Below are positions 45,526 through 57,321 of a stretch of DNA of 64,000 bases, piece by piece. The notes below the pieces were generated by a model. The model ran no database searches, was not told where the DNA came from, and saw nothing but the letters and a program-made list of their open reading frames with translations. Every line of letters begins with the position of its first letter. The stretch's first letter is position 1. The stretch covers positions 2,074,501 to 2,138,500 of the forward strand of contig NZ_CP039457.1 of assembly GCF_004843545.1 (NCBI RefSeq), in the 5' to 3' direction. This DNA comes from Streptococcus pasteurianus (GTDB taxonomy: Bacteria > Bacillota > Bacilli > Lactobacillales > Streptococcaceae). A program made the translations under genes and the position numbers.

Positions 45526-47430
45526 TTAATCATTCGCTTTTCTATGATGTTTTTGCTTGCCTTCTAGGTAAACCATCAAAATAGAAATATCTGCTGGGTT
45601 AACACCTGAAATACGGCTTGCTTGACCGATTGTTTCTGGGTTAATTTTCTTGAATTTTTGACGTGCTTCTGTTGCGATAGAATCAATATCATCCCAGTCA
45701 ATATTAGCAGGAATACGTTTTTCTTCCATACGTTTCATTTTGGCTACTTGATCAAGGGCTTTGTTGATATAACCTTCATATTTGATTTCAGTTTCCAAAA
45801 GTTCAACCACTTTGCTGTCAAGTTTTTCTTCAGCAGGACCAACAAAGCTTGTCGCAATGTCATAATTGATTTCAGGACGACGCATGAATTCTTTTGCTGT
45901 CAAAGCATCTGTCAATGGTTTGAAACCAAGTGCTTCAATACGTGCATTAGTTTCTTTAACTGGCTTGATTTTAAGAGTTGACAATCTTGTCAATTCATTG
46001 TCAAACTGACGTTTACGATTCAAGAAACGTTGATAACGTTCATCATCAACCAAACCGACACGGTGACCAATCTCAGTCAAACGCATATCAGCATTATCAT
46101 GACGCAAAATCAAACGATATTCCGCACGACTTGTCAACAGACGATAAGGTTCCAACGTTCCTTTCGTTACCAAGTCATCAATCATAACACCGATGTAAGC
46201 ATCACTACGTTTAAGAATCATTTCTGGCTTGCCTTGAACTTTCAAAGCAGCATTGATACCAGCAACAATTCCTTGACCAGCAGCTTCTTCGTAACCTGAC
46301 GTACCATTGGTTTGACCAGCCGTAAAGAGACCTGAAATTTTCTTCGTTTCAAGCGTTGCACGCAATTGGTGTGGCAAAACGATATCATACTCAATTGCAT
46401 ATCCTGTACGCATCATTTCGGCATTTTCAAGCCCTTTAATAGAATGAATCAATTCTTTTTGAACATCTTCAGGAAGGCTTGTTGACAACCCCTGAATGTA
46501 AACTTCTTCTGTTTCACGACCTTCTGGTTCTAGGAAAAGTTGATGACGTTCTTTATCCGCAAAGCGCACAATTTTATCTTCGATAGATGGACAATAACGA
46601 GGTCCTACCCCTTTGACAATCCCTGAAAACATTGGTGCACGGTAAAGATTTTTATTGATAATATCGTGGCTTGTTTGGTTCGTATAAGTCAACCAGCAAG
46701 GAATTTGGTCTTTGAGGTAATCTTCATCATTGGACATGAATGAAAAATGATTTGGTTTTTCATCACCTGGTTGAATCTCTGTTTCATCGTAATTGATAGA
46801 ACTTGCTTTGATACGTGGTGGTGTTCCTGTTTTGAAACGACCAATTTCAAGACCTAATTCTTTCAAATTATCTGCAAGTCCGATAGAAGCCAAGCTGTTA
46901 TTTGGACCAGAAGAATATTTAAGCTCACCTAGGATAATTTCGCCACGAAGGGCTGTTCCTGTTGTGATAACAACTGCTTTAGCTGAAAATTTCTGATTAG
47001 TAGCTGTGCGAACACCGACAACTTTACCATCTTCGACTAAAACTTCTTCAATCATTGACTGACGCAATGTCAAATTTTCTTGTTGCTCAACCGTATGCTT
47101 CATTGTACGAGAGTAAAGAGCCTTATCTGCTTGCGCACGAAGAGCACGGACCGCAGGACCTTTACCAGTATTGAGCATTTTCATTTGAATGTAAGTCTTG
47201 TCAATGTTTTTACCCATTTCACCACCGAGAGCGTCAATTTCGCGAACAACAATCCCTTTGGCAGAACCCCCAATTGCAGGGTTACATGGCATAAAGGACA
47301 ACATTTCCAAATTAATTGTTGCCAGCATCGTTTTACAACCCATACGAGCCGCAGCCAAACTAGCTTCAACACCAGCATGCCCAGCACCAACAACAATTAC
47401 ATCATAATTTTCAGCAAATTCGTGTGTCAT
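45526..47430 (-). CDS. mnmG: tRNA uridine-34 carboxymethylaminomethyl-modifying enzyme, large subunit
   Basis: 634 residues. FAD-binding Rossmann motif [19 protein letters not shown] at the N-terminus, the family signatures [17 protein letters not shown] and [15 protein letters not shown], and a helical C-terminal MnmE-binding domain ending [11 protein letters not shown]. Acts with MnmE to install the cmnm5 group at the wobble uridine of several tRNAs. The ATG stands 1 bp behind the stop of the nudix gene, whose end supplies AAGGAGAAATAAA as ribosome binding site. Confidence 0.96.
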   Translation of the reverse strand: MTHEFAENYDVIVVGAGHAGVEASLAAARMGCKTMLATINLEMLSFMPCNPAIGGSAKGIVVREIDALGGEMGKNIDKTYIQMKMLNTGKGPAVRALRAQADKALYSRTMKHTVEQQENLTLRQSMIEEVLVEDGKVVGVRTATNQKFSAKAVVITTGTALRGEIILGELKYSSGPNNSLASIGLADNLKELGLEIGRFKTGTPPRIKASSINYDETEIQPGDEKPNHFSFMSNDEDYLKDQIPCWLTYTNQTSHDIINKNLYRAPMFSGIVKGVGPRYCPSIEDKIVRFADKERHQLFLEPEGRETEEVYIQGLSTSLPEDVQKELIHSIKGLENAEMMRTGYAIEYDIVLPHQLRATLETKKISGLFTAGQTNGTSGYEEAAGQGIVAGINAALKVQGKPEMILKRSDAYIGVMIDDLVTKGTLEPYRLLTSRAEYRLILRHDNADMRLTEIGHRVGLVDDERYQRFLNRKRQFDNELTRLSTLKIKPVKETNARIEALGFKPLTDALTAKEFMRRPEINYDIATSFVGPAEEKLDSKVVELLETEIKYEGYINKALDQVAKMKRMEEKRIPANIDWDDIDSIATEARQKFKKINPETIGQASRISGVNPADISILMVYLEGKQKHHRKAND

Positions 47431-47431
47431 T

Positions 47432-47890
47432 TTATTTCTCCTTATTCTTATTTACAAAATGTTTGACTTGACCATCCCAGTTTTTTAGGGTAATTTTTAA
47501 AAAGCTTGGATTTAGGTTAATCTTACTGAGTTCTTCAAACGAAATCCACTCACACATACGCTTCTGACCTCCCTCATATATCTCTTTATTAAGGTCAGAA
47601 AGTGGGTTCACTAAGTAAAGAAATTCAATTTGATGATGTTTTGTGAGATCCAAAGAAAACTGATTTTCAACAACAAAAGCCAACTGTTTAACTTCAATAT
47701 CGATATTAAGTTCTTCTTTCATTTCGCGTATTATGGCATCTTCAGTTAATTCATTTACTAAGATTGCTCCGCCTAACAAATAATATTCATTTTTAGGAGA
47801 TTTTGCTAAATATATTTTTTCATCTTTAATAATTAAGGCTGATGCTCTAACACCAAAGCTCTGCTCACCAATTCTAGTTCTAAAATCCAT
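47432..47890 (-). CDS. Nudix hydrolase
   Basis: 152 residues with a Nudix box [20 protein letters not shown] then LNI; only the glycine near the end of the consensus is changed (to Asn). The substrate is a nucleoside diphosphate derivative of unknown identity. The gene begins [20 protein letters not shown] and is translated directly before mnmG, so it may be co-regulated with tRNA modification. Confidence 0.85.
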   Translation of the reverse strand: MDFRTRIGEQSFGVRASALIIKDEKIYLAKSPKNEYYLLGGAILVNELTEDAIIREMKEELNIDIEVKQLAFVVENQFSLDLTKHHQIEFLYLVNPLSDLNKEIYEGGQKRMCEWISFEELSKINLNPSFLKITLKNWDGQVKHFVNKNKEK

Positions 47891-47929
47891 TTAAAACTCC
47901 TTAACTGCACAAAAAACAGCCAAAACCCT

Positions 47930-47962
47930 CGAAAATTGTGCGGCAAAAACGCACAATTCTCA
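47930..47962 (-). terminator. Hairpin between mnmA and the nudix gene
   Basis: AATTGTGCG, a seven-base loop, CGCACAATT: a perfect nine-pair stem 40-70 bp before the nudix start, with a T-run only 15 bases later. It may be a terminator or a 5' leader stem. The rest of 47891-48105 holds an AGATAAG/CTTATCT stem at 48062-48088 near the mnmA end. Confidence 0.5.
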
Positions 47963-48105
47963 TGAGCTTTGACCATCATGATTATTGTTACGATTATTGT
48001 ATCAAATTAAGTTAAAATGTCAATTTAATTGCCGATAATTTTTCGAGCAATAGTTGATTATATAGATAAGCCAAGCCCGTCAACTTATCTTTACAACTTT
48101 GTCAA

Positions 48106-49275
<1,170 letters not shown>

Positions 49276-49396
49276 CTAGTTTTTCAAAAATCGATTTGAA
49301 GGTCGATTTTGAATGCATGAAACCACGCGAAAACTATTATAACACGAAATTTTATTTATGTAAGTCTTTTACACTTAATTCTAATGCTTTTTCTCA

Positions 49397-49425
49397 TTTA
49401 CCCTTTTGCCTTCCTCTGTTATAAT
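49397..49425 (+). promoter_or_regulatory. Promoter of sdaAB-sdaAA
   Basis: TTTACC, 17 bp, TATAAT, with an AAAGGAG site between it and the first ATG 30 bp later. The remaining divergent interval (49228-49396) has a small hairpin AAAATCGA / TCGATTTT and nothing else evident. Confidence 0.7.
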
Positions 49426-49455
49426 AAGTAAGCATAGATTCTTAAAGGAGTAGAT

Positions 49456-50127
49456 ATGAAAAATCTAAAATTCCAATCCGTATTCGACATCATCGGTCCC
49501 GTGATGATTGGTCCGTCTAGTAGCCATACGGCTGGGGCTGTTCGTATTGGAAAAATTGTTAACTCTATTTTCGGAGAAATTCCCGATTCCGTAACCTTTC
49601 ATTTGTACAATTCATTTGCTAAGACTTACCGTGGCCATGGAACTGATAAAGCTCTCGTTGCAGGTATTCTTGGTATGGATACTGACAATCCTGACATCAA
49701 AAATTCATTAGAAATCGCTCACCAGAAAGGGGTTCGCATTTATTGGGATATTCTTAAAGATAGTAACGCTCCACATCCAAATACCGCTAAAATTACCGTT
49801 GAAAAAGGTGACAAAAGCATGAGTATTACTGGCGTATCAATCGGCGGAGGAAATATTGAGGTAACTGAACTAAATGGTTTCTCTGTATCGCTGAAAATGA
49901 ATACACCAACTTTAATTATTGTTCACCAAGACATTCCTGGAATGATTGCTAAAGTAACAGATATTCTGTCTGAACATAATATCAATATCGCCCAAATGAA
50001 TGTGACTCGGGAACGTGCTGGTGAAAAAGCAATCATGATTATCGAAGTTGACTCTCGTGATTGTCACAAAGCTGTTGAACAGATTCAACAAATTCCACAT
50101 TTGCACAATGTTAATTTCTTTGATTAG
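49456..50127 (+). CDS. sdaAB: L-serine dehydratase, beta subunit
   Basis: 223 residues, starting domain with the signature VMIGPSSSHTAGAVRIGKI and a C-terminal ACT domain (TLIIVHQDIPGMIAKVTDIL, about 150-223) that probably senses serine. With SdaAA it converts L-serine to pyruvate and ammonia using a 4Fe-4S cluster. 11 bp before sdaAA. Confidence 0.95.
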   Translation: MKNLKFQSVFDIIGPVMIGPSSSHTAGAVRIGKIVNSIFGEIPDSVTFHLYNSFAKTYRGHGTDKALVAGILGMDTDNPDIKNSLEIAHQKGVRIYWDILKDSNAPHPNTAKITVEKGDKSMSITGVSIGGGNIEVTELNGFSVSLKMNTPTLIIVHQDIPGMIAKVTDILSEHNINIAQMNVTRERAGEKAIMIIEVDSRDCHKAVEQIQQIPHLHNVNFFD

Positions 50128-50138
50128 AAAGGAAAAGA

Positions 50139-51011
50139 ATGTTTTATTCTATTAAAGAATTGGTTGAGCAAGCCGATAAAGATTTTAACGGTAATATTGC
50201 TGAACTGATGATTGCCACCGAAATGGAATTAAGTGGACGTAGCCGTGACGAAATCATTCACATCATGACGAAAAACCTTCAAGTCATGAAAAATTCTGTT
50301 ACTGACGGACTAACACCTAGTAAATCAATTAGTGGTCTAACTGGTGGAGACGCCGTCAAAATGGACACCTACCTTAAATCGGGTAAGACTTTGTCAGATA
50401 CCACTATCTTGACCGCTGTCCGCAATGCCATTGCTGTCAATGAACTGAATGCCAAAATGGGACTTGTTTGTGCTACACCAACAGCTGGCTCTGCTGGTTG
50501 TTTACCTGCCGTTCTGACAACTGCTATTGACAAATTAAAACTTTCTGAAGAAGAACAGTTGAACTTTTTATTCACTGCTGGTGCTTTTGGACTCGTTATT
50601 GGAAATAATGCTTCAATCTCTGGCGCTGAAGGTGGCTGTCAAGCTGAAGTTGGCTCTGCTTCTGCAATGAGTGCCGCAGCTTTGGTTAAGGCTGCTGGTG
50701 GCTCTGCTTTCCAAGCCAGCCAAGCAGTTGCTTTTGTTATCAAAAATATGCTTGGGCTTATCTGTGACCCTGTTGCAGGGCTTGTTGAAGTCCCATGTGT
50801 TAAACGTAATGCTCTTGGTTCAAGTTTTGCACTTGTGGCTGCTGACATGGCACTTGCTGGCATTGAATCTCAAATTCCAGTTGACGAAGTTGTTGATGCT
50901 ATGTATCAAGTTGGAGCAAGTCTGCCAACTGCCTTTCGTGAAACTGCCGAAGGTGGCTTAGCTGCCACACCAACAGGACGACGATTACAAACTCAAATTT
51001 TTGGAGAATAG
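50139..51011 (+). CDS. sdaAA: L-serine dehydratase, alpha subunit
   Basis: 290 residues, catalytic subunit. Cluster cysteines are visible in VCATPTAGSAGCLPAVL, EGGCQAEVGSASAMS and LICDPVAGLVEVPCVKRN. Shares the sdaAB promoter with an AAAGGAAAAG site. A long hairpin (GTTTGCTA...TAGCAAAAC, 51010-51053) follows the stop. Confidence 0.95.
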   Translation: MFYSIKELVEQADKDFNGNIAELMIATEMELSGRSRDEIIHIMTKNLQVMKNSVTDGLTPSKSISGLTGGDAVKMDTYLKSGKTLSDTTILTAVRNAIAVNELNAKMGLVCATPTAGSAGCLPAVLTTAIDKLKLSEEEQLNFLFTAGAFGLVIGNNASISGAEGGCQAEVGSASAMSAAALVKAAGGSAFQASQAVAFVIKNMLGLICDPVAGLVEVPCVKRNALGSSFALVAADMALAGIESQIPVDEVVDAMYQVGASLPTAFRETAEGGLAATPTGRRLQTQIFGE

Positions 51012-51109
51012 TTTGCTAAGCATTTAGTATTTTAATACTATAGTAGCAAAACATTCGATATTGACAAAATCGTCAATGAAACTTGACACTATTTTACAGG
51101 AGAGTAAAT

Positions 51110-51745
51110 ATGAAATCTATCTTGTTTGACCTCGACGGAACCTTGGTAAATTCCAGTCCAGGAATCAAAGCAGCATTTAATTACGCTTTTGAAAGATTAC
51201 AGTTACCTTTACAGACTGACAAGCAATTGTCAACATTCATCGGTCCACCCTTAGAAGTTACCTTTGCTAATTATTTCACTGAGAAAGCTGATATTGACCA
51301 TGCAATAAAAACTTTTAGAGAATACTACAACGCTAAAGGTGTTCATCAAGTTTCGCTTTATGCTGGTATTTCCGACCTACTAAAAGAATTAAATAAGTCA
51401 GGCTACTCTCTCTATGTCACAACAAGTAAACATGAACCAATGGCAAGACTAATGTTAACCGATCTTGGTGTCATTTCAAACTTTAAGCAAGTTTATGGTT
51501 CAACTCCTGAACATTTTCACAAAGCAGATGTGATTAACACTTGTCTTACAGAACAAGGAATCAAAGCAGCCGAAGCTGTCATCATCGGTGATACAAAATT
51601 TGATATGATTGGTGGTCAGAAAACAGGTGTTAGAAGGCTTGGTATTACTTGGGGCTTTGGTTCTGCTGAAAGTTTACAAGAATATGGTGCTGAAATAATC
51701 TGTCATCATCCACAGGACATAAAAAAGGCACTATCATCACTATAA
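51110..51745 (+). CDS. HAD-family phosphatase (Gph/PgmB-like)
   Basis: 211 residues from the ATG at 51110 (CAGGAGAGTAAAT site). HAD motifs: ILFDLDGTLVNSS, the Thr/Ser in LYVTTSKHEP, and VIIGDTKFDMIGG. A helical cap sits between residues 15 and 90. Likely a phosphoglycolate- or sugar-phosphate phosphatase; the substrate is not determinable here. Transcribed after the serine dehydratase, possibly separate. Confidence 0.9.
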   Translation: MKSILFDLDGTLVNSSPGIKAAFNYAFERLQLPLQTDKQLSTFIGPPLEVTFANYFTEKADIDHAIKTFREYYNAKGVHQVSLYAGISDLLKELNKSGYSLYVTTSKHEPMARLMLTDLGVISNFKQVYGSTPEHFHKADVINTCLTEQGIKAAEAVIIGDTKFDMIGGQKTGVRRLGITWGFGSAESLQEYGAEIICHHPQDIKKALSSL

Positions 51746-51768
51746 GATGATTAGTGCTTTCTTTTTTA
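51720..51768. terminator. Bidirectional terminator over the HAD stop codon
   Basis: AAAAAAGGCACTATCATC and GATGATTAGTGCTTTCTTTT form a long stem, serving the convergent HAD and transglycosylase genes. Confidence 0.75.
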
Positions 51769-51774
51769 TTTAGC

Positions 51775-52383
51775 TTAATAACCCCAAGCAGATAAGCCTT
51801 GAGCATTATAGGCGTTTATAGCAGCTGTAATCTGATCTTGAACAGTTGCTGTTGATCCCCAACCAGGCATTGTTTGGAATAACCCTGATGCCCCAGAAGC
51901 ATTTGTCACATTTGGATCACCGTTAGATTCGCGTGCAATAATTGCTTCCCAAGTTGATTGAGGAACACCTGTTGCCGCTGCCATTTGCGCTGCAGCTGCT
52001 GTACCGACAGTACCAGCAGTGTTTCCATTTGATGTTGTTGTATCAGCTACTTCTGAATCTGTAACAGTTGTCTCTTCACCAACCGGCTCTTCTGATTCTG
52101 TATAAACTTCTTCGATAGCAGGTTCTTCAGACACTTCACTGACTTCTACCGAACTAGATTCAGATGATATCGTGCTTATTGATGTTTCGTTTAAAGTCGA
52201 TGAAAAACTTGTAGATGTTGCTTTTACAACTTCTGCCTCAGCACGTGTTGTAAACGTATCTGAGAATAATTCTATTTTAGGAATAAGTAAAATAATCATA
52301 GCCAAGCTCAAAGTTGCTCCGAGCACACTAACGATAATATTTCTTATTTTTCTTTGTTTTGCTTTAGCAATCCTACTATACAT
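51775..52383 (-). CDS. Secreted lytic transglycosylase-like protein
   Basis: 202 residues. Basic N-terminus plus a membrane/signal segment ([20 protein letters not shown]), a Ser/Thr/Glu-rich linker (about 45-125) and a C-terminal transglycosylase fold with [32 protein letters not shown] and the end [12 protein letters not shown], as in SLT/IsaA-type enzymes. It probably trims peptidoglycan. It pairs with the LysM gene next to it, which ends in a similar domain. The 200 bp upstream hold only the LysM gene terminator. Confidence 0.8.
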   Translation of the reverse strand: MYSRIAKAKQRKIRNIIVSVLGATLSLAMIILLIPKIELFSDTFTTRAEAEVVKATSTSFSSTLNETSISTISSESSSVEVSEVSEEPAIEEVYTESEEPVGEETTVTDSEVADTTTSNGNTAGTVGTAAAAQMAAATGVPQSTWEAIIARESNGDPNVTNASGASGLFQTMPGWGSTATVQDQITAAINAYNAQGLSAWGY

Positions 52384-52538
52384 AAATATAAACTATATAC
52401 CTCTCTAGAACTCCTTTTGCTATCATATAATTTAATTGTTACTCGGAGATTGAAAATATGTTAAAAATGTTACAAAAACATTGAAACTTACCCTAATTTT
52501 CCTAAAAAATACTGTTTTAAAGCCATTTTGAGCAAACA

Positions 52539-52571
52539 AAAAAGATTTGAGAGAAACTCTCAAATCTTTTT
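52539..52571 (-). terminator. Terminator of the LysM gene
   Basis: AAAAAGATTTGAGAG AAA CTCTCAAATCTTTTT: a perfect hairpin. Confidence 0.85.
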
Positions 52572-52589
52572 AACTAATTATCTAAAATC

Positions 52590-53174
52590 TTAATACCAAC
52601 CATTTGCATTCCAGAAGGCAAGGGCAGCTGACCATGAACCATAACGGCTTGCAACGTATGCATCTGCAACACGTTCTTGGTTTTCAGCTGATAAGTCACC
52701 ATTCAAGTAAGAAATCGTTAATTGGTAACGTCCGTAGTATTGACCATTTTGAGCTGTGTAGCTACCACTTGATTCGCGTTGTGCGATTGTTTCTTTAGCA
52801 GCTGCATCTGATGAGCTCAAGTTTGATGAATAACTTGTAGTAGTTGTATCTGTACTTTCAGCGGCAGATGTTGCTGATGATGAATCATCAGTAGTAGCTG
52901 CTGAAGTTGTAGTTTCTGTTGTTGAAGCTGTTGAATCCAATTCTAAGATTTGACCAACAGTAATGAAGTCAACGTTAGAGATACCGTTTAAGGCTGATAA
53001 TTGTTCAACTGTCGTATTGTAAGTTGAGGCAATTTCAGAAAGAGTATCACCTGATTTAACTGTGTAAGAATCTGCATTAGCAACTGCTGGGGCAATCAGT
53101 GCTGCTGCAAAAGCTGCGCTAGCAACTCCTAACTTAATAGCTTTCGATTTACTTTTTAAAGTATTTTTTTGCAT
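52590..53174 (-). CDS. LysM peptidoglycan-binding protein with transglycosylase-like C-terminus
   Basis: 194 residues. Signal peptide (ending VANA), one LysM repeat (SYTVKSGDTLSEIASTYNTT then VEQLSALNGI, about 36-80), a long Ser/Thr/Ala linker, and a C-terminal domain TIAQRESSGSYTAQNGQYYG with RYQLTISYL and AFWNANGWY, similar to SceD-like transglycosylases. A secreted wall-remodelling enzyme, often controlled by the WalRK/VicRK system; I see no perfect WalR site here. Confidence 0.88.
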   Translation of the reverse strand: MQKNTLKSKSKAIKLGVASAAFAAALIAPAVANADSYTVKSGDTLSEIASTYNTTVEQLSALNGISNVDFITVGQILELDSTASTTETTTSAATTDDSSSATSAAESTDTTTTSYSSNLSSSDAAAKETIAQRESSGSYTAQNGQYYGRYQLTISYLNGDLSAENQERVADAYVASRYGSWSAALAFWNANGWY

Positions 53175-53306
53175 TATATGCTCCTTTTTACAAATTAGTA
53201 TAGGATATATAATACAAGGTTAATGTTACCTGAACTTTAGTCTTTTATTAAAATTATTACAATTAGATTGTGTTAACATAAAGAAAGCGCATACAAATAG
53301 TGGGCT

Positions 53307-54104
53307 TTAGCTTTTCTTAAGCCAAAATAGCAAAATTCCTAAAATAACTAACACTATTAAAACCAAAGTATCTTTTAGGTGCCATTGCAAAACTCGGTAC
53401 TTAGTTCGTCCATCTCCACCTTGGTAGCCACGTGCTTCCATAGCAAGAGCAAGAGCATCTGCTCGTTTAAAACTCGATGCAAAAAGTGGAATAAGAATTG
53501 GAATGATTGATTTTACCTTTTGAATCAGATTTCCTTCCCCAAAATCCACACCACGCGCTCGCTGTGCCTTCATAATACGTGTCGTGTCATCCATCAACGT
53601 AGGAACAAATCGCAGGCTTAGTGAGAGCATTAAACCAATTTCATGTGCAGGCACCTTAAAACGAACAAATGGCTTTAGAAGCGATTCTACAGCGTCTGCA
53701 AGGCTTAACGGTGTTGTTGTCAAAGTCAGCAACGTTGAAAAGAAGATGATTAATACAAAACGCATAAAAATCAAAACTGCTTGGCTAAAACCGTAGCTTG
53801 TTATTTTAAGAAAAGCAAATTGAAAATAGGTTTGACCACCTTGTGTAAAAAACATTTGAAACAAAGTCGTGAATAAAATAATACCAATCATTGGCCGAAC
53901 ACCTTTTAAGAAAAAGCTCAACTTAATCTTTGATAGCAAAACAACTATCAAGGTAAATGCAACCATAATAATGTTTGTCACCACATTATTAGCCCAGAAA
54001 ACAATAACAATGTACAAAATCATTGCTAAAAGTTTGCTACGTGGATCTAGGTGATGAATCAAAGATTTTCCTGGAACATAACGTCCGAGTATTAATTTAT
54101 CCAT
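53307..54104 (-). CDS. ecfT: ECF transporter transmembrane component
   Basis: 265 residues, about six membrane helices; the coupling-helix motifs AQRARGVDF and [10 protein letters not shown] contact the two ATPases. Acts as the common scaffold for vitamin-specific S components coded elsewhere. Overlaps the ecfA gene by 8 bp. Confidence 0.93.
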   Translation of the reverse strand: MDKLILGRYVPGKSLIHHLDPRSKLLAMILYIVIVFWANNVVTNIIMVAFTLIVVLLSKIKLSFFLKGVRPMIGIILFTTLFQMFFTQGGQTYFQFAFLKITSYGFSQAVLIFMRFVLIIFFSTLLTLTTTPLSLADAVESLLKPFVRFKVPAHEIGLMLSLSLRFVPTLMDDTTRIMKAQRARGVDFGEGNLIQKVKSIIPILIPLFASSFKRADALALAMEARGYQGGDGRTKYRVLQWHLKDTLVLIVLVILGILLFWLKKS

Positions 54105-54939
54105 GTTTCACCACCTCTGCAAATTCTTCTATAGTAATTGGTAAACTTTCTAGCTGTAAACCACGTTTGACAAGCTGCTGAGCAAATTTGGTGATTTTAG
54201 GCACACCAAGCTGTTTGCTTTCAAGAAAATCAACATCCTGAAAAACCTCTTTAGGATAACCAGAACGAACTAATTTTCCACTTTCAAGGACATTGACATA
54301 ATCTGCATAGTTAGCAACATCATCCATCAAGTGAGTTACTAAAACGATCGTCATACCATTTTGATTCAATTCCTTAAATAAACTCATAAGCTCACGACGT
54401 CCTTTAGGGTCTAAGCCTGCTGTTGGCTCATCTAAGACTAGCACCTCTGGTTCCATGGCTAAAATACCAGCAATCGCAACACGGCGCATTTGACCACCTG
54501 ATAATTCAAATGGATTTTTTTCAAAAAATTCCTCACTAATGCCAACCATAGCTAGTTTTTCACGCGCTAGTTGTTTAGCTTCTTCTATGGAAACACCAAA
54601 ATTTTGTGGACCAAAAGCGACATCTTTAAGAACAGTCTCCTCAAAAAGTTGGCTTTCAGGAAATTGAAAAACAAGTCCTACTTTTTTACGCACAGGTTTG
54701 ATATCTTTATTTTTAGAGTCAGCTGTAATTTTTATATCATCTACGATAACGGCGCCCTCCGTAGGCACATTAAGCCCGTTTAACAGCTGCATAATCGTTG
54801 ACTTACCTGATCCAGTATGTCCGATAAAAGCAGTATAAGACCCCTCTTTAATACTAAGATTAATGTCAAAAAGGGCACGCCCTTCAAAAGGTGTCCCCGC
54901 TTGATAAGTATAGTTTACGCTTTCAAGAGTAATTCCCAT
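54097..54939 (-). CDS. ecfA2: ECF transporter ATPase, second (A2)
   Basis: 280 residues, ABC ATPase with Walker [10 protein letters not shown], signature [13 protein letters not shown] and Walker [13 protein letters not shown]. The [12 protein letters not shown] switch is present. It overlaps the first ATPase by 25 bp; EcfA1, EcfA2 and EcfT form the energising module for riboflavin, folate or similar vitamins. Confidence 0.93.
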   Translation of the reverse strand: MGITLESVNYTYQAGTPFEGRALFDINLSIKEGSYTAFIGHTGSGKSTIMQLLNGLNVPTEGAVIVDDIKITADSKNKDIKPVRKKVGLVFQFPESQLFEETVLKDVAFGPQNFGVSIEEAKQLAREKLAMVGISEEFFEKNPFELSGGQMRRVAIAGILAMEPEVLVLDEPTAGLDPKGRRELMSLFKELNQNGMTIVLVTHLMDDVANYADYVNVLESGKLVRSGYPKEVFQDVDFLESKQLGVPKITKFAQQLVKRGLQLESLPITIEEFAEVVKHG

Positions 54940-55757
54940 AACTGATCTTCTAATTCCTTTTCCGTAAGATAATTCGCTGTAAATTCAAACCCTTTATTTT
55001 TTAAAGTAGAGATAAGATTGGCTGAAAAAGGAATATCTAGTCCTAACGTCAATAATTCTTCTCCTCTAGCAAAGAGTTCTCGCGGTGTTGAGCTGAACTC
55101 AACTTTTCCTCTTTTCATAACTAACACACGGTCACTCAACGCAACTTCATCTAAGTCATGAGTGATAGAAATAACCGTCATATTATACTGATCACGAATC
55201 TCTTTTATCGTCTGAATTAATTCTAAACGTCCCTCTGGATCCAGCATACTTGTTGCCTCATCCAAAATAATAATATTGGGACGCATAGCAATTGCTCCAG
55301 CAATCGCAACACGTTGTTTTTGTCCACCAGAAAGACGTGACGGCTCACGGTCAGCAAAGTCAGACATTCCAACCAATTGAAGTGCCTCTTTAACACGTGA
55401 CTGCATTTCCTCAAGAGGAATTCCTTTATTTTCAAGTCCAAAGGCGACATCATCTTCAACAGTTGCTCCAACGAATTGATTATCCGGATTCTGAAAAACC
55501 ATTCCAATCTTCTGACGAATGTTCCATACATTGTCTTCCGTTAAAAGTTCGTTTTCAACAAAAATATCGCCTGATTCAGCGGCTAATAGCCCATCAATCA
55601 AACGAACTGTTGTTGATTTTCCTGAACCATTGTGCCCAATAATAGACAACCATTCACTTTGTTTCACGTGAAACGATAAGTCATCCAAGGTGTAATTATC
55701 CTGATTGTCATCATATTTGAATTTTAAATGTTTAACGTCAATGCTATTCAATGTCAT
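54915..55757 (-). CDS. ecfA1: ECF transporter ATPase, first (A1)
   Basis: 280 residues; Walker [10 protein letters not shown], signature [13 protein letters not shown], Walker [13 protein letters not shown]. First of the three-gene module, and its start overlaps the pgsA stop by four bases, so pgsA through ecfT read as one transcript. Confidence 0.93.
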   Translation of the reverse strand: MTLNSIDVKHLKFKYDDNQDNYTLDDLSFHVKQSEWLSIIGHNGSGKSTTVRLIDGLLAAESGDIFVENELLTEDNVWNIRQKIGMVFQNPDNQFVGATVEDDVAFGLENKGIPLEEMQSRVKEALQLVGMSDFADREPSRLSGGQKQRVAIAGAIAMRPNIIILDEATSMLDPEGRLELIQTIKEIRDQYNMTVISITHDLDEVALSDRVLVMKRGKVEFSSTPRELFARGEELLTLGLDIPFSANLISTLKNKGFEFTANYLTEKELEDQLWELLLKA

Positions 55758-56308
55758 TTAAATGTATCCTTAAAAAGGAATCCTGCCCCCTTAAAGTAAT
55801 CATATCCTGAATAAGCAGTAAAAATCAATGCTACATAAAGCAAGAGTGTACCAATGATTGAAAGGTGGCATAGTAAGAAAATAATTGAAAACATTTGTGT
55901 AAATGTTTTGATTTTTCCAGGCATAGCGGCTGCTAAGACTGTTCCACCATTTTCAACAAGTAAAAGACGAAGTCCTGTAACAGCTAATTCACGACAAATA
56001 ATGATAGCAGCAATCCAAGCAGGAACCATTTTTAATTCAACAAGCATAATAAATGCTGTCATTACCAACATTTTATCAGCTAATGGGTCAGCGAATTTAC
56101 CAAAGTTAGTAACAACTTTCCACTTTCTTGCAAGATAACCATCTAAATAGTCTGTAATGCTTGCCAATGCAAAAACAATTGCAGCAACAACATGTCCTGT
56201 CGAACTCTTCCAGAAACAAAGGATGAGAATGAAGAGCGGAATCATCACGATACGTCCTAATGTTAATAAATTAGGAATGTTTTCTTTTTTTGTAAAATCG
56301 ATTTTCAT
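55754..56308 (-). CDS. pgsA: CDP-diacylglycerol-glycerol-3-phosphate 3-phosphatidyltransferase
   Basis: 184 residues, membrane enzyme making phosphatidylglycerol phosphate. The CDP-alcohol phosphotransferase motif is complete: DYLDGYLARKWKVVTNFGKF then ADPLADK. About four to five membrane helices. Directly behind rodZ, 8 bp apart. Confidence 0.95.
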   Translation of the reverse strand: MKIDFTKKENIPNLLTLGRIVMIPLFILILCFWKSSTGHVVAAIVFALASITDYLDGYLARKWKVVTNFGKFADPLADKMLVMTAFIMLVELKMVPAWIAAIIICRELAVTGLRLLLVENGGTVLAAAMPGKIKTFTQMFSIIFLLCHLSIIGTLLLYVALIFTAYSGYDYFKGAGFLFKDTFK

Positions 56309-56316
56309 TTTTCTAC

Positions 56317-57258
56317 CTACTGAATATTAATTGTAATATAACTTAGTGCTGTACTTGTTAATGCAGAAGTATCAACTTCTTGTCCATCAATGGTTACTGT
56401 CACACCTTCAGTAACCCCCAAAGTAATTAAAGAACTTGTTGTTCCAGAAGGAAGCACTGCAGTGTAACTTGTTGTTCCAGTTGATGAAAGAAGCGTCCCA
56501 GAGTCATTAGATTCTGAATTTGTCACAGATACCCAACTACTGTTTGCACCAGATAAGCTAATTTCAACAGTTAAACTATCTGTCACATTTGACAAATTTA
56601 CCGTCAAGCTGTTACCACTTCCTTCAGTGGACATTTTCAAAGAAGTATCTTCCTTAGAAGATGATGACTCACTTGTTGAAGAAGCACTTTCTGAGGATGT
56701 TGAGTCTGTCGTTGTTGCACTACTACTATGAACAACGGAGTAGCTTGTACTTGCATTCTTGCTATCACTTTGTAATTGATTCCAAGTCACGAAAGAAACA
56801 AAAGCTAAAATTCCCAAGGCTACCAAACAAAGCATCACAATCGGAAGGTAAGAATTTGTTTTTTCCTTTCCTTTGTAGCGGCTTGAGCGTGAACCAATAA
56901 TGATACTATCATCGCTAACTGATTTTGCAATGCTAATTGTTTCATCTTGTGGTGTTTTCACAATGCTCTCAATATTAGTAGTAGATTCTACTACATGCTC
57001 TTCTTGCTCCTCATCTGATGAACCAACTTCTTGCTCATGATATTTTTCCAACAAATCAGCAGTGTCAAGCTCAACAGCTTCGCCATATTGTTGTAGGTAA
57101 GTTTCAACCTTATCCTTAGGGATTAATTTAAATTGTTCAAGCTCCAAAGCCAAAAGATGTGGCGAAGGAATCGCTGCTTTTTCTTCAACATCTTCTAATG
57201 TCAGGTGTTTTGCCACCCGAGCTTCTCTTAAAATCTCACCAATCGTTTGTTCTCTCAT
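56317..57258 (-). CDS. rodZ: RodZ-like cell-shape protein
   Basis: 313 residues. Cytoplasmic N-terminal HTH of RodZ type (LREARVAKHLTLEDVEEKAA, 9-70), a linker, one membrane helix (LPIVMLCLVALGILAFVSFV, near 140-160), a Ser/Thr-rich stretch and an extracellular beta DUF4115 domain. Links the cytoskeletal or septal machinery to wall synthesis. Divided gene order rodZ-pgsA follows the M16 peptidases as in other streptococci. Confidence 0.88.
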   Translation of the reverse strand: MREQTIGEILREARVAKHLTLEDVEEKAAIPSPHLLALELEQFKLIPKDKVETYLQQYGEAVELDTADLLEKYHEQEVGSSDEEQEEHVVESTTNIESIVKTPQDETISIAKSVSDDSIIIGSRSSRYKGKEKTNSYLPIVMLCLVALGILAFVSFVTWNQLQSDSKNASTSYSVVHSSSATTTDSTSSESASSTSESSSSKEDTSLKMSTEGSGNSLTVNLSNVTDSLTVEISLSGANSSWVSVTNSESNDSGTLLSSTGTTSYTAVLPSGTTSSLITLGVTEGVTVTIDGQEVDTSALTSTALSYITINIQ

Positions 57259-57321
57259 GCGGGTTTCCTTTAATAAAATGTAATCAAGTCTATTATAGCA
57301 AATTTTAGAAAGTATTTCGAT

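Noticed and set aside
52455..52475. Possible WalR/VicR site (TGTTAA then TGTTAC) upstream of the transglycosylase gene
   Set aside because: The two half-sites are 9 bp apart centre to centre; the accepted consensus needs 11, so the match is not good enough.
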